This document shows positions 17,786 to 27,193 of a stretch of 64,000 nt of DNA, piece after piece. Within the stretch, counting starts at the first letter, position 1. Each line of letters starts with the position of its first letter. The notes under the pieces are model-generated. The model did no database searches. It had not been told where the DNA came from and worked only from the letters and a program-made list of their open reading frames with translations. The position numbers were made by a program, and so were the translations under genes. Origin of the DNA: Hirschia sp. (GTDB taxonomy: Bacteria; Pseudomonadota; Alphaproteobacteria; Caulobacterales; Hyphomonadaceae); NCBI GenBank assembly GCA_002709235.1, contig PAQI01000005.1, positions 34,312 through 98,311 of the forward strand, written 5' to 3'.

Positions 17786-18718
17786 TCAGTCAAAGAGTTT
17801 GGAAACAGACTCTTCATTGGCGATCCGGCGAATGGCTTCGCCCAGCAGGCGTGCCACGGAAACGCGGCGGATCTTGGAGGCTTTCTCGATCTCCGGCGTG
17901 GTTGTGATCGAATCCGTGCAGACCAGTTCAGTCAGGGAGGATTCCTCGATCCGTTTCCACGCGCCATTGGACAGCACACCATGCGTCACATAAGCGGCGA
18001 CCTGTGTCGCACCTTCCGCCAGCAATGCATCGGATGCATTACACAGCGTTCCACCTGAATCGGTCATGTCGTCGATCATGATGCAGGTTCGGCCGTTGAC
18101 GTCACCGATAATGTTCATGACTTCCGATTTGCCCGCTTCGGGGCGGCGCTTGTCAACGATCGCCAGTTCACATCCCAGGCGTTTGGCGAGTGCCCGTGCG
18201 CGGACCACACCGCCGACATCAGGTGAAATCACCATCAGCTTCTCACCGCCATAGCGGCGAAGAATGTCATCTTCAAAGACCGGGTTGGCGAACAGATTGT
18301 CTGTTGGAATGTCGAAGAAACCCTGGATCTGACCGGCATGAAGGTCGACGGTCAAAACCCTGTCAGCTCCTGCGGTGGTAATCAGATTGGCGACAAGCTT
18401 GGCAGAGATTGGTGTGCGGCCATCGGTCTTGCGGTCTTGCCGGGCGTAACCGAAATAGGGGATCACAGCGGTGATGCGGCGGGCAGAGGCCCGGACCAGC
18501 GCGTCACACATGATCAGCAATTCCATCAGATGGTCATTGGCCGGTGCTGAGGTGGACTGGATCACGAATACGTCCTGGCCGCGGACATTTTCATTGATGC
18601 GGACAAAGACTTCATTGTCCTTGAAACTCTTGACATCGACGGAGGTAAGGCGGGCATCCAGATAAGTCGCGATGTCCTGCGCCAATTTTGTGTTGGCGTT
18701 ACATGTGAGCAGCTTCAT
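17786..18718 (-). CDS. prs: Ribose-phosphate pyrophosphokinase (PRPP synthase)
   Basis: This enzyme makes PRPP from ribose 5-phosphate and ATP for nucleotide, histidine and tryptophan synthesis. The 310-residue sequence shows [41 protein letters not shown], the pyrophosphate region [29 protein letters not shown], and the PRPP-binding loop [14 protein letters not shown]. Length is normal. The open frame extends upstream to 18925, but the family N-terminus starts at the ATG at 18718. About 230 non-coding bases separate it from pgeF upstream. Confidence 0.97.
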   Translation of the reverse strand: MKLLTCNANTKLAQDIATYLDARLTSVDVKSFKDNEVFVRINENVRGQDVFVIQSTSAPANDHLMELLIMCDALVRASARRITAVIPYFGYARQDRKTDGRTPISAKLVANLITTAGADRVLTVDLHAGQIQGFFDIPTDNLFANPVFEDDILRRYGGEKLMVISPDVGGVVRARALAKRLGCELAIVDKRRPEAGKSEVMNIIGDVNGRTCIMIDDMTDSGGTLCNASDALLAEGATQVAAYVTHGVLSNGAWKRIEESSLTELVCTDSITTTPEIEKASKIRRVSVARLLGEAIRRIANEESVSKLFD

Positions 18719-18947
18719 GACGGTGTTCGCCTGCGTTGAGTGAGGGTGGGACGGGGCACTTACACTACAATTGACGGCGGCACCGGGGCACCGCGTTGTC
18801 ACGCTTCTGTCGCAAACAGCGGCAGGCATCAACCACCTTCGCAAAGAGAATCCTGTCAAAAACTTTAAAAAAAGGGATGCGTTGCAAAGAGTCCCCAATT
18901 CGTTCCCGCTAGTTGCGAATCGCAATCAGAAAATGTGTCGAATTGGC

Positions 18948-19742
18948 CTAGCCAAGCAGCATGATGGAGGATGCGTTGCGGCCATAATCATGGGCACCTT
19001 CACGCTGTGAACGCCGGAATGAATGAAACATGTCCGGCTCGCTTACCGTATCGTCTGCCAGCGCCTCGGCTTTTCCGACGCCGCACCGCGCAAGCCGGTG
19101 CAGGCAATAGCGCTTGAGGTCAAATTGTAACCGGTCATCCTTTCCCGGAATGAACAGGTTCTGGGCCCAGGGTGACTGGTCCAGTATCTGATCCTCGAAT
19201 TCCGGCCCGACCTCGAAACTTGCCTGTGAGATACAAGGGCCAATCGCTGCAATGATGTTTTCAGGCCTGGCACCCAATCCACACATGACCTCGATGGTGT
19301 TTTCCATCACGCCAGAGACCGCCCCGCGCCAGCCTGCATGTGCGGCGGCCACGATATTGGCGTGGGGATCACACATCAGAACCGGGGCGCAGTCGGCTGC
19401 GAGTGCTGTGATCACAAGGCCGGGCGTTTCGGTGACAATCGCGTCGGCTTCTGGTGCTTCGCCAGGTGCGAATACGTCATCCACAATGACAACGCGGTTG
19501 GAATGACATTGCGCCAGTGTGACCATTTTTCCGCGTTCTGCACCAATAGCCTCACAGACCCGGTCACGGTTTTCCTGGATGTTCTTGGGGTGATCCTTGG
19601 AACCCGGCCCGACATTGAGAGATTCAAACGGCTTGGATGACACACCACCCTGACGACCAAAAAAACCATGCCGGATATGCATGGTATAGGTCGCCAGTGC
19701 CGGAGCCTGCAGATAGGGGATTCTCGCCAGTGTATCGGTCAT
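18948..19742 (-). CDS. pgeF: PgeF/YfiH family laccase-domain protein
   Basis: This 264-residue protein belongs to the YfiH/PgeF (DUF152) family, once called polyphenol oxidase and now thought to act as a purine-nucleoside hydrolase/deaminase or in peptidoglycan quality control. The metal-site motifs are visible: HGFFGRQGGVSSKPFESLNVG near the start, AQCHSNRVVIVDD, ALAADCAPVLM, AAAHAGWRGAVSGV, and AIGPCISQASFEVGPEF. The open frame extends to 19913, inside midA, but ATG 19742 matches the family N-terminus. It is the third gene of the lgt-midA-pgeF operon. Confidence 0.94.
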   Translation of the reverse strand: MTDTLARIPYLQAPALATYTMHIRHGFFGRQGGVSSKPFESLNVGPGSKDHPKNIQENRDRVCEAIGAERGKMVTLAQCHSNRVVIVDDVFAPGEAPEADAIVTETPGLVITALAADCAPVLMCDPHANIVAAAHAGWRGAVSGVMENTIEVMCGLGARPENIIAAIGPCISQASFEVGPEFEDQILDQSPWAQNLFIPGKDDRLQFDLKRYCLHRLARCGVGKAEALADDTVSEPDMFHSFRRSQREGAHDYGRNASSIMLLG

Positions 19743-19797
19743 GTGTCTACTCTGCGATAGTTCGTTGCGATGCGCAAAGCGGTCTTGTCTGCGTATG

Positions 19798-20850
19798 TCA
19801 AAATCCTGCAGGCAATCCCAGATTTCCTGACGACAGGCAAATCGCCTTGAACCGAAGGCCCATCTCGTCAGGGGATGCAATCCGCATGGCGGCTTCGCCG
19901 ATCCTGGCTGCATCTGCGGGGTTTGCTGCCATCAATGTACTGACACGCGATTCAAGGCCAAGCGATTTCAAGAACAATCCCTGAGGCAGAGGTCCACTCA
20001 CATCCAGTCCGCGTGCGGAGGCGTAACGGGAGAGTGCGGCAAAATCGACATCGGCGGTCATGTCAACTTCGCCCGGATGGTCCAGGGGGGAGACCTGTGC
20101 CCCATTCTGATAGGCACGAAGCGTGTCTGCTGGTGTGATGGCGTCGGGACCATAGTCAATCAAAAGGGCGCGTCCCTTATGCTGCGTAAAGCGCCTGGCG
20201 ATATCGTCGGCCGCTGCTTCCAGGGCAGGGGAGTATTCCCATTCTTCTGCACCCGATGGTGCGGGCTCGGGCAGTGTGTCCATGACAGGTGAGAGGCCGA
20301 ATACCAGGGCCTCATCCTCGCCAAGCCCGACCACGCGTTCACGCCAGCCTTCTGGAGACGTCACAAATTGTCGAATGGGCAGACAGTCGAGCCACTCATT
20401 TGCAATGATGATGGCGTCATTGGCGGGTACCTGATCAAGACCGGTGTAAAATTGAGGGTCATACGCGCCAAGGCGTTCGGCCTGCACGGTCTGAAGCGCA
20501 GGGCTTGGCTCGATCAGTCGCAATGTAAGGGCGGCCATGAAGTCAGGATCAGCCGATGCAGCGCGCAGGGCGTCTGTCATCAGCACACCGCGACCGGGCC
20601 CAATCTCGATCAGATCGAAACGGGCAGGAGATCCCATGGCCCGCCATTCATTCACGGCCCACAACCCGATCAGTTCGCCGAAGACCTGCGAGATTTCCGG
20701 TGCAGTGGCGAAGTCCTTCATCAGGCCGGGGCGTGTTGCGTAATAGCCATGCTGGCGGTCATGCAGGGCAAGCTGCATATAGAGCGAGACAGGCAGCGGT
20801 CCATCGATCCTGATCTGCGCCTTGATACGGTCTTTCAGAGTCTGGCTCAC
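19798..20850 (-). CDS. midA: MidA/NDUFAF7-type SAM-dependent methyltransferase
   Basis: This is a 350-residue methyltransferase of the family that includes mitochondrial NDUFAF7, which methylates an arginine of a complex I subunit. The sequence shows HDRQHGYYATRPGLMKDFATAPEISQVFGELI (in segments), the SAM motif LIEIGPGRGVLMTDAL, the NEWLDCLPIRQF motif, and LLIDYGP. Whether the bacterial protein acts on complex I here is inference. It starts ten bases after lgt and is followed by pgeF, an order common in alphaproteobacteria. Confidence 0.94.
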   Translation of the reverse strand: MSQTLKDRIKAQIRIDGPLPVSLYMQLALHDRQHGYYATRPGLMKDFATAPEISQVFGELIGLWAVNEWRAMGSPARFDLIEIGPGRGVLMTDALRAASADPDFMAALTLRLIEPSPALQTVQAERLGAYDPQFYTGLDQVPANDAIIIANEWLDCLPIRQFVTSPEGWRERVVGLGEDEALVFGLSPVMDTLPEPAPSGAEEWEYSPALEAAADDIARRFTQHKGRALLIDYGPDAITPADTLRAYQNGAQVSPLDHPGEVDMTADVDFAALSRYASARGLDVSGPLPQGLFLKSLGLESRVSTLMAANPADAARIGEAAMRIASPDEMGLRFKAICLSSGNLGLPAGF

Positions 20851-20860
20851 GCCGTCTCCA

Positions 20861-21790
20861 TCAGGCTGTCGCGACAGTGTTGGAGTCCTTGCGCAGGGCT
20901 CGCATGATCAGCCAGGCCCCACAGATATACATTGGTGCCGAGAGCAACATGCCCATGGTCAGGAAATCACCAAAGATGAAATCTATTCCCGTATCGGGTT
21001 TGCGGAAGTTTTCGATGAAAGTACGTGCCGATCCATATCCGATCAGGAACAGTCCGGTAACAAGGCCGGGGCGCTTCAATGCCTTGAAGGACCAGACGGC
21101 AATGGCCAGGATCACGAGCAATAGCATCCCTTCCAGCGCGGCCTCGTAGAGTTGGCTAGGGTGAACAGGCACTTTTGAACCAACAGCCTGACCGAACTGG
21201 TTTTCATAGACCCACTGCTTGCCGGTCCATTCGGGAAATCGAATCGCCCAGGGCGCGTCGGTAGGCCGACCATAGAGTTCGCCATTGATGAAATTTGCAA
21301 AGCGTCCGAGCAATAATCCGATCGGCGTGGCGGCTGCGGTAACATCGGCAAGGCTGAGCAGCGGGATCTTGCGGGCCCGTGCGACAAATATCATCGCCAG
21401 TGCGACACCTATCAGGCCGCCATGAAACGACATGCCGCCTTCCCATGTCTTGAAGATGAATAACGGGTCTTCGATGAGGCGTCCGGGATTGAAGGGGAGC
21501 TGGTAAAACAGGATATAGCCGAACCGACCACCTGCCATCACACCGACCATGGCCCAGAAGGCAAAATCGTCAATGTCATCCTTGGTCATTGGCGCGCCGT
21601 TTTCCTTGCGCCACAGCGATGAGCGCTGAACAATCAGATTGGCATAACGCCACGCCAGAAGCAGCCCGACAATATAGGCCAGCGCGTACCATCGCAGGGG
21701 GAATGGTCCGAGATTCATGTCACCAAGTGAAAATCCGGGAATGGTGAAAACCGCCGGATTGATTTCCGGAAATGGTATGGCTGCGAACAT
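20861..21790 (-). CDS. lgt: Prolipoprotein diacylglyceryl transferase
   Basis: Lgt transfers diacylglycerol from phosphatidylglycerol to the lipobox cysteine of prolipoproteins in the inner membrane. About seven hydrophobic segments are visible over 309 residues. Family signatures are RWYALAYIVGLLLAWRYA, GRFGYILFYQ, GGMSFHGGLIGV, and the Lgt block GRFANFINGELYGRPTDAPWAI. The GRTFIENFRKPD-like segment near the C-terminus is also typical. The frame opens at 21880, but ATG 21790 follows GAAGGGG and gives the usual N-terminus. Lipoproteins elsewhere in the window (49954 and 53360 genes) would be substrates. Confidence 0.95.
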   Translation of the reverse strand: MFAAIPFPEINPAVFTIPGFSLGDMNLGPFPLRWYALAYIVGLLLAWRYANLIVQRSSLWRKENGAPMTKDDIDDFAFWAMVGVMAGGRFGYILFYQLPFNPGRLIEDPLFIFKTWEGGMSFHGGLIGVALAMIFVARARKIPLLSLADVTAAATPIGLLLGRFANFINGELYGRPTDAPWAIRFPEWTGKQWVYENQFGQAVGSKVPVHPSQLYEAALEGMLLLVILAIAVWSFKALKRPGLVTGLFLIGYGSARTFIENFRKPDTGIDFIFGDFLTMGMLLSAPMYICGAWLIMRALRKDSNTVATA

Positions 21791-21927
21791 CCAGTACCCC
21801 TTCTTTACATCACGCTCAGCGGCGGAATGGCGCGCTAATTGGAATTGCGCTAGACCCTTACCCATGTATTGATGGTTCAACTGCCACGGCGACGCCGCCG
21901 GGTCTATAGGCGAGGCGCAGATTGCAA

Positions 21928-22176
21928 ATGAAAAACCCGATTATCGATGACATGTCCCGGCTCGTTACCGGCGCGATGGGCGCAGCTCAGGCCGCAGGAG
22001 ACGAGGCAAAAGAGCTGGTCCGCGCGCAGATGGACCGCGTGGTTGCGGATATGGACCTGGCCGGTCGTGACGAGGTGGATGCACTGAAGGAACTGGCGCG
22101 CACGGCGCTGGAACGCGTTGACGCCCTGGAAGCACGAATAGGCGAGCTGGAAGCTCAGCTTAAGTCAAAGAGTTGA
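21928..22176 (+). CDS. ubiK: UbiK/BMFP-family accessory factor
   Basis: This 82-residue protein matches the BMFP (YqiC/UbiK) family, small trimeric coiled-coil proteins that interact with membranes and help ubiquinone synthesis. The C-terminal half (EVDALKELARTALERVDALEARIGELE, in segments) is a strong coiled coil with the usual EV..L...L..R..ALEARI pattern. The N-terminus MKNPIIDDMSRLVTGAMGAAQ is also typical. A TTG at 21922 lies just upstream; ATG is preferred. It is divergent from lgt. Confidence 0.9.
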   Translation: MKNPIIDDMSRLVTGAMGAAQAAGDEAKELVRAQMDRVVADMDLAGRDEVDALKELARTALERVDALEARIGELEAQLKSKS

Positions 22177-22324
22177 AAATTATCCTTAAATTTCAACCGG
22201 GTGGATTTTGCTTACTAAAATATGAAGGCTGTTAACCGCACAAGGATTGTCTTGCGGAGCAACCCCCTATAGGGCTGGAAAGATGGACGTTCCGTCTTGC
22301 ACGCACTTGGTCAGGGGCCTGAGC

Positions 22325-22828
22325 ATGACCGCTTTCTATACAGAGACTTTCGAAGCTGCCGATACTGCGCTGGACGTGATCGAGCAGTGTCTTACATCTT
22401 CTGACTGGTCCTCTGAACGTGGTGAAGGTTCCACGCTTCACTGTGCTGCGCCAACCCGCTGGGGTGAGTGCGGGGGTATGTTTGCATGGCGCGACAATCC
22501 CAATGCGGTCCATTTCACTCTGAGTGCAGAATTGCGGGCACCGGGCGTGCGCCAACTGGAAATCGTACGCCTCCTGTCGCTTGTGAATGAGCGTTTATGG
22601 CTTGGCCATTTTGAATACTGGTCGCATGAAGGCGTGGTGATGTTTCGTCACACATTGCCAATGCTGGATCGTCCGGGCCCTGAGCCGGGTGAAATTGTGG
22701 CCCTGATCACGGCGGCAACAGAAGCTGTTGATCGTTTCCTGCCCGCTTTCAATTTCGTTGTCTGGGCAGGAAAATCAGCCGAAGATGCGGTTGAGGCATC
22801 GTTGTTCGACACTTGCGGAGAGGCATAG
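22325..22828 (+). CDS. YbjN-domain protein
   Basis: This 167-residue cytoplasmic protein resembles YbjN-domain (type III chaperone-like fold) proteins. Features include LTSSDWSSER, the ECGGMFAWRDNPNAVHFTLS segment, LLSLVNERLWLGHFEYWSHEGVVMFRHTLP (in segments), and a C-terminal helix with ITAATEAVDRFLPAFNFVVWAG. The frame opens at 22247; ATG 22325 is chosen because homologues begin near this point. It sits just upstream of proC with 4 bases between, so the two are co-transcribed. Its function is unknown; the ybjN-proC pairing recurs in alphaproteobacteria as far as I recall. Confidence 0.85.
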   Translation: MTAFYTETFEAADTALDVIEQCLTSSDWSSERGEGSTLHCAAPTRWGECGGMFAWRDNPNAVHFTLSAELRAPGVRQLEIVRLLSLVNERLWLGHFEYWSHEGVVMFRHTLPMLDRPGPEPGEIVALITAATEAVDRFLPAFNFVVWAGKSAEDAVEASLFDTCGEA

Positions 22829-22832
22829 AGCC

Positions 22833-23663
22833 GTGCCTGCGAAGAAAGCAGCAGATGGATTGAGCGCCGCCATGATCGGTGTGGGCCGCATGGGTCAGGC
22901 ACTGGCGCGCAACTGGGTACAGGATCCACAATCAGCGGGGCTGACCTCTGTGGCGCTGATCGACCCAACGCCATCAGATGCTGTCATCGCATTGGGCAAA
23001 CATCCTGTAGCCGTGATCAATCCTGATCCGAAGCCGGTCGATGTGCTGATCATGGCCGTCAAGCCGCAGGTCTTTCCCGATATCAAGGCCGAAGCCGCAA
23101 AATGGGCCAATTCGAAAACTCTGGTCATGTCGGTCATGGCCGGGATTACCATCAAGCAATTGGCAGAAGCCTTTCCCGGCGCACGCATTGCGCGTTGCAT
23201 GCCGAATACGCCGGGCGCAATCGGTCTGGGCGTGACGGGGTTTTGCCTGTCTGATAACTGCAAATCCATAGATACGGATCGTGTTGAGAACCTGCTTTCG
23301 CCGCTGGGATTGGTCGAAGGGCCAATACGCGAAGAACAGATCGATGCACTCACGGCTGTTTCCGGGTGTGGCCCGGCCTATGTATTCTTGCTGACCGAAG
23401 CGATGGCTGCTGCGGGTCGCAAGCTGGGGCTGAGCCAGGACATGTCAGACCGGCTGGCGCGTCAGACTGTCATCGGTGCGGGCGCGTTGATGGCAGAGGA
23501 TGCCGACACTTCGGCGGCAGATCTTCGCCGTGCGGTGACCTCGCCAAACGGTGTCACACAGGTTGCTCTTGACGTGCTCATGAAGCCGGGCGGCTTGCCT
23601 GATGTTATGCGACTGGCATGTGAGTCAGCGGCCAAGCGGTCTTACGACTTGTCGCAGGAGTAA
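22833..23663 (+). CDS. proC: Pyrroline-5-carboxylate reductase
   Basis: ProC reduces pyrroline-5-carboxylate to proline with NADPH. The Rossmann motif MIGVGRMGQALARNW is near residue 14. AVKPQVFPDI, SVMAGITIKQL and RCMPNTPGAIGLGVTGF follow. The C-terminal family signature is DALTAVSGCGPAYVFLLTEAM and LRRAVTSPNGVTQVALDVL. The open frame begins at 22728 inside the previous gene; the GTG at 22833, four bases after that gene's stop, fits a 276-residue enzyme. Confidence 0.95.
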   Translation: MPAKKAADGLSAAMIGVGRMGQALARNWVQDPQSAGLTSVALIDPTPSDAVIALGKHPVAVINPDPKPVDVLIMAVKPQVFPDIKAEAAKWANSKTLVMSVMAGITIKQLAEAFPGARIARCMPNTPGAIGLGVTGFCLSDNCKSIDTDRVENLLSPLGLVEGPIREEQIDALTAVSGCGPAYVFLLTEAMAAAGRKLGLSQDMSDRLARQTVIGAGALMAEDADTSAADLRRAVTSPNGVTQVALDVLMKPGGLPDVMRLACESAAKRSYDLSQE

Positions 23664-23713
23664 CTTGCCCCCATTCTTCTGGAATGGATCGCAATGCATG
23701 ACAGGAGACCCGC

Positions 23714-24487
23714 ATGGCCCGCAAGGATGAGCGTACAGCACAGACGCCAATTCGCGCTGCCGCTATGGCGGCGCTGGAACTGACCGCTGACAAACCCTGG
23801 GACCACGTGTCCATCCACGCTATCGCCCGCAAGGCTGATATCGGACTGGACGACCTTTACGACATGGGCGGCAAGTCAGCGGTACTGGGAGAGATCGATC
23901 GCGTGTTCGACCGGGCCATGGGCGCAGGCATGGAACCGCTTGCCGATGATGCCGAACCGATGGAGCATCGCGAACGTCTGGTCGAAGTGATGATGCAACG
24001 TTTTGATATCATGGAAAAACATCGCGACGCTGTCACCAATATCCATGACTATATCATGTCTCACCCGGCAGAAGCTGCAAAGGCGACGGCTCGGCGGCTG
24101 AAGACTGCGCGCTGGGCATTGGCCGCGTCGGAGATCGATGACGGTACAGGTGTACGCGCATTGGCGCTGGCGGCCAGTTTCATGCGCACCAAGGGTGTCT
24201 GGTTGTCCGATGAAGCCCCGAATGATCGTACGCTGGCGGCCATCGACAAGGATCTGCGCAATTATTCAGACTGGATGGATGATTTTTCGGGGGTCACCGA
24301 CAAGGTCAAGGATTTCTTCTCTGGCCTTGGCGACACGATATCCGGCGAGTTCAAGTCACGTCGTGCCGGTCGTCGCCGAGATGAAGAAGACAGCGATGAC
24401 GACGTCAAGAGCGAAGCAACATCTGACACAACGTCGGAACCAGATTCCGGCAAACCTTCAGGCGCACCACCTCCGCCGCCACTTTGA
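23714..24487 (+). CDS. TetR-family transcriptional regulator
   Basis: The first 60 residues form a TetR-type helix-turn-helix domain: IRAAAMAALELTADKPWDHVSIHAIARKADIGLDDLYDMGGKSAVL (in segments). The ligand domain is all-helical and less conserved. The last 55 residues are charged and low in complexity, with KSRRAGRRRDEEDSDDD and a final PPPPPL, an unusual tail for TetR proteins. CAGGAGA precedes the ATG. It follows proC by 50 bases in the same direction. Target genes and ligand are unknown. Confidence 0.87.
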   Translation: MARKDERTAQTPIRAAAMAALELTADKPWDHVSIHAIARKADIGLDDLYDMGGKSAVLGEIDRVFDRAMGAGMEPLADDAEPMEHRERLVEVMMQRFDIMEKHRDAVTNIHDYIMSHPAEAAKATARRLKTARWALAASEIDDGTGVRALALAASFMRTKGVWLSDEAPNDRTLAAIDKDLRNYSDWMDDFSGVTDKVKDFFSGLGDTISGEFKSRRAGRRRDEEDSDDDVKSEATSDTTSEPDSGKPSGAPPPPPL

Positions 24488-24489
24488 GG

Positions 24490-25836
24490 TTATTTCCGGC
24501 TTCTTGGCAGGATGATCTCGGCTCTGAGGCCACCCCTGGCTGCGCGTGAAAGTGCAAGGCGGCCGCCATGGGCGCGAGCAGCATCCCGGGTGATTGAAAG
24601 ACCAAGCCCGACACCGGACACATTCTGATTGCGCGCCGCGTCTAGCCGACCAAAGGGGCGAAGCGCCTCTTCAAACTGTTCTTCGTCAATTCCAGGGCCA
24701 TCATCTTCAACGGTGATGCTGACATTTTCCTCATTGGCCAGAAGGCTCACCCACACATGATCTGCATGGTCGGCGGCATTGTTGGCGAGATTGGCGATTG
24801 CGCGTTTGAGCGCCAGTGCCCTTGCACGCAGCAGGATATCATCTGGCAGATCATAGCTGAACCGCGCGCGTTCTGAAGCGGCCTGACATGCACTCCGGAT
24901 CAGATCCCCCAGATCGATGGTTTCTGGCGGGTCGCCTTCTTCGCCGCGTGCAAATGCCAGATAGCCTTCCAGCATGCTTTCCATCTCGGTGATATCAGCC
25001 TTGGCGGCGCTCAGGTCATGTCCCTTGATCAGGGCCAGCTCCAGTTTCAACCGGGTGAGGGGCGTGCGCAGATCATGGCTCACACCGGCCAGCATGGCTG
25101 TGCGCTGGTCAACATAGCGCTTGATGCGATCGCGCATGCGGATCACGGAAAAGGCCGCTCGCCTTACCTCGCGTGCGCCCGCCGGCTTGAACAGGGGCAG
25201 GTCTTCGCCACGTCCGAATGCATCAGCAGCCTCCGATAGCAGGACGATGGGTTTGACCTGATTTCGCAGGAATATCACTGCCACCAGCGTCAGCAAAAGC
25301 GACGCACCCATGATCCAGAAAATGAAGATATGGCCGGTCGTGGCAAATGCACGGTCACGATAGACCAGCGCTCTCAGGACATCGGGGCCGATCTGCACAC
25401 GAATATCGACATAGCCAGGATAGCGCGTGGTATCGAACCAGAAGGGCTTGTCCAGGGCTTCGGTCAGTTCCTGTTGCATGGTACGGTCAAGCACCGAAAA
25501 GAAGGATCGGCGTTCCGCGACAGGCAGTTCCTCATCCTTGCGCAGAACCGCAGACATGCGCGTGGTATTACGTGCACGTGCCAGATAGGTCTGCAGCTTG
25601 TCGGGGTCGACTTCATTGAGCGCAATGATGAAGGCAATATCGCCGGCCACGCTCTCGGACAGCTTCGAAGAGACCTGGCGCCAATGAATGTCGAAGAAGA
25701 CATAGGTGACCGCAACCAGAAGCAGGGAAATGGGAAGGATGATGATCAGGATAGATCGCGCATAAAGCCCACGCGGGGTAAAGTCCCGCAGCCGCAATCG
25801 TCTCAGACGTCGCCAGGAAGGCAGGCGTAAGTCCAT
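24490..25836 (-). CDS. EnvZ-like sensor histidine kinase
   Basis: This 448-residue inner-membrane kinase has two membrane segments (residues 28-48 and 168-190) around a periplasmic sensor of about 120 residues. A HAMP-like linker follows. The phosphoacceptor is His254 in AGVSHDLRTPLTRLKLELAL. The ATPase domain shows an N box (ANLANNAADHA), VEDDGPGI and a G2-type SGVGLGLSI. The N-terminus resembles EnvZ-type kinases (two-membrane segment, HAMP, dimerisation). It is 62 bases downstream of the OmpR-type regulator and almost certainly its partner. The stimulus is unknown. Confidence 0.93.
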   Translation of the reverse strand: MDLRLPSWRRLRRLRLRDFTPRGLYARSILIIILPISLLLVAVTYVFFDIHWRQVSSKLSESVAGDIAFIIALNEVDPDKLQTYLARARNTTRMSAVLRKDEELPVAERRSFFSVLDRTMQQELTEALDKPFWFDTTRYPGYVDIRVQIGPDVLRALVYRDRAFATTGHIFIFWIMGASLLLTLVAVIFLRNQVKPIVLLSEAADAFGRGEDLPLFKPAGAREVRRAAFSVIRMRDRIKRYVDQRTAMLAGVSHDLRTPLTRLKLELALIKGHDLSAAKADITEMESMLEGYLAFARGEEGDPPETIDLGDLIRSACQAASERARFSYDLPDDILLRARALALKRAIANLANNAADHADHVWVSLLANEENVSITVEDDGPGIDEEQFEEALRPFGRLDAARNQNVSGVGLGLSITRDAARAHGGRLALSRAARGGLRAEIILPRSRK

Positions 25837-25898
25837 ATTGCGGCGTTACCTCACTTGGCTGATGCTGGTTGGATGCGTTTCACTCGCGCTGCCAGCGG

Positions 25899-26573
25899 TC
25901 AATCTCCCGTCAGGCGATAGCCTATGCCGCGGACTGTCTGCAAGTACACAGGTTCACGCGGATCCGGTTCGATCTTGCGGCGCAGGCGTGTGACCTGCAC
26001 ATCGACCGTGCGCTCGACCCCTGCGGATGTCAGTTGCGCAAGCTCGAGGCGAGATACAGGCTCACCATGGCTTTCTGCCAGAATACGCAACAATTGAGCC
26101 TCGTTCTCCGTCAGCCGTACAATGCGTCCGTCGCGGCGTAGTTCACCCTTGTTCAGATTGAAGACGAGGTCATCCATGAAGATATCCTCGACAGGATCAG
26201 TCGGCGCAGCGCGGCGCAGGATCGCGGAGATGCGCAAGGACAGTTCTTCTGGTTCAAAGGGCTTGGGCACATAATCATCCGCGCCGCGCTTGAGGCCCTC
26301 TATGCGGTCAGGTGGCATGTCCCGGGCAGTCAACAGGATGACGGGTGTGTCGATTTCCTCGCGGATGGACGACAGGAGCGACAATCCATCTTCGCCGGGC
26401 ATCATCACATCCAGGATGATCAGGTCAAACGACATGGATTGCATCATCTTGCGGGCAGAAGCGGCGTCCGACGCTGTTGTAACGCCGAAGCCTTCCATGA
26501 TCAGGAAGCGCTTGAGCAGGTCACGGATGCGATCATCATCATCAATGGCAAGAATATGAGCTGCGGTTTTCAT
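25899..26573 (-). CDS. OmpR-type response regulator
   Basis: The receiver domain (residues 1-120) has the acidic pair DDDD at 11-14, the phosphoacceptor Asp55 in LIILDVMMPG, and the KPF triad lysine in DYVPKPFEPEEL. The C-terminal winged helix (about 125-224) shows the OmpR/PhoB pattern, including LTENEAQLLRIL, SRLELAQLTSAG, RTVDVQVTRLRRKIE and VRGIGYRLTG. It overlaps the MarR gene upstream by four bases and precedes the EnvZ-like kinase, so marR, regulator and kinase form one operon. Confidence 0.95.
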   Translation of the reverse strand: MKTAAHILAIDDDDRIRDLLKRFLIMEGFGVTTASDAASARKMMQSMSFDLIILDVMMPGEDGLSLLSSIREEIDTPVILLTARDMPPDRIEGLKRGADDYVPKPFEPEELSLRISAILRRAAPTDPVEDIFMDDLVFNLNKGELRRDGRIVRLTENEAQLLRILAESHGEPVSRLELAQLTSAGVERTVDVQVTRLRRKIEPDPREPVYLQTVRGIGYRLTGD

Positions 26574-27070
26574 CCGCCTTTATCTCCTGCGTCATGGGCA
26601 TTGGCCAGCATGGCAAGCAACCGACGGGTGCTGGCAACATCTTCCGGACCTGCTGCCATATAGGCGCTGGACATGGCGTCTCTCCATCCTTCTGCGGCGC
26701 GCGTGGCAATTCTGGCACCTTCAGCTGTGAGGGCCAACAGGCGTCGCCGGCCATCGCGGACACACCGTTTGCGTACCAGAAGTGCTTTGTCTTCAAGACT
26801 TTGAAGGTGGCGTGTCATGGATTGCTTGGGCATGTTCATCTGGGTGCGAAGTGTCGTGACATCAGCATTATCCAGATTGATGAGCTCAATCAGAATATCC
26901 AGCTCGGACTCTGTCAGATCAATATCTCCAGCGGCCTCAGCGGCGCGCGCACGCAGGTTTCGCCAGGCTGCGCGCAGCAATCTGGCACCCTGATCGAGCT
27001 CGCTTTCTCGAAGGTAAAGCCGGGCGTCTGCTGCCCCAGCTGTTCCGAATCCACTTGGCATGCGTCTCAC
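26570..27070 (-). CDS. MarR-family transcriptional regulator
   Basis: This 166-residue protein has a central MarR winged helix: LTESELDILIELINLDNADVTTLRTQMNMPKQSMTRHLQSLEDKALLVRKR (in segments), with the wing CVRDGRRRLLALTAEG. The start is a GTG at 27070, or an ATG three codons later at 27061. It is the first gene of the three-gene regulatory operon and is divergent from ilvE, so it may control either or both. MarR proteins usually respond to small phenolic or redox signals; none can be named here. Confidence 0.9.
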   Translation of the reverse strand: MRRMPSGFGTAGAADARLYLRESELDQGARLLRAAWRNLRARAAEAAGDIDLTESELDILIELINLDNADVTTLRTQMNMPKQSMTRHLQSLEDKALLVRKRCVRDGRRRLLALTAEGARIATRAAEGWRDAMSSAYMAAGPEDVASTRRLLAMLANAHDAGDKGG

Positions 27071-27193
27071 GGACTAGTTGACAGGTACGACTACCATCGG
27101 ACAATGAAGCTCTCTTCAGTAAAACTCAAGCTGTTGAAGCTGCGGTTTCCGCGATATGGTGCGGGTTCAATAACAGGAATCAAGGTTTCGCTT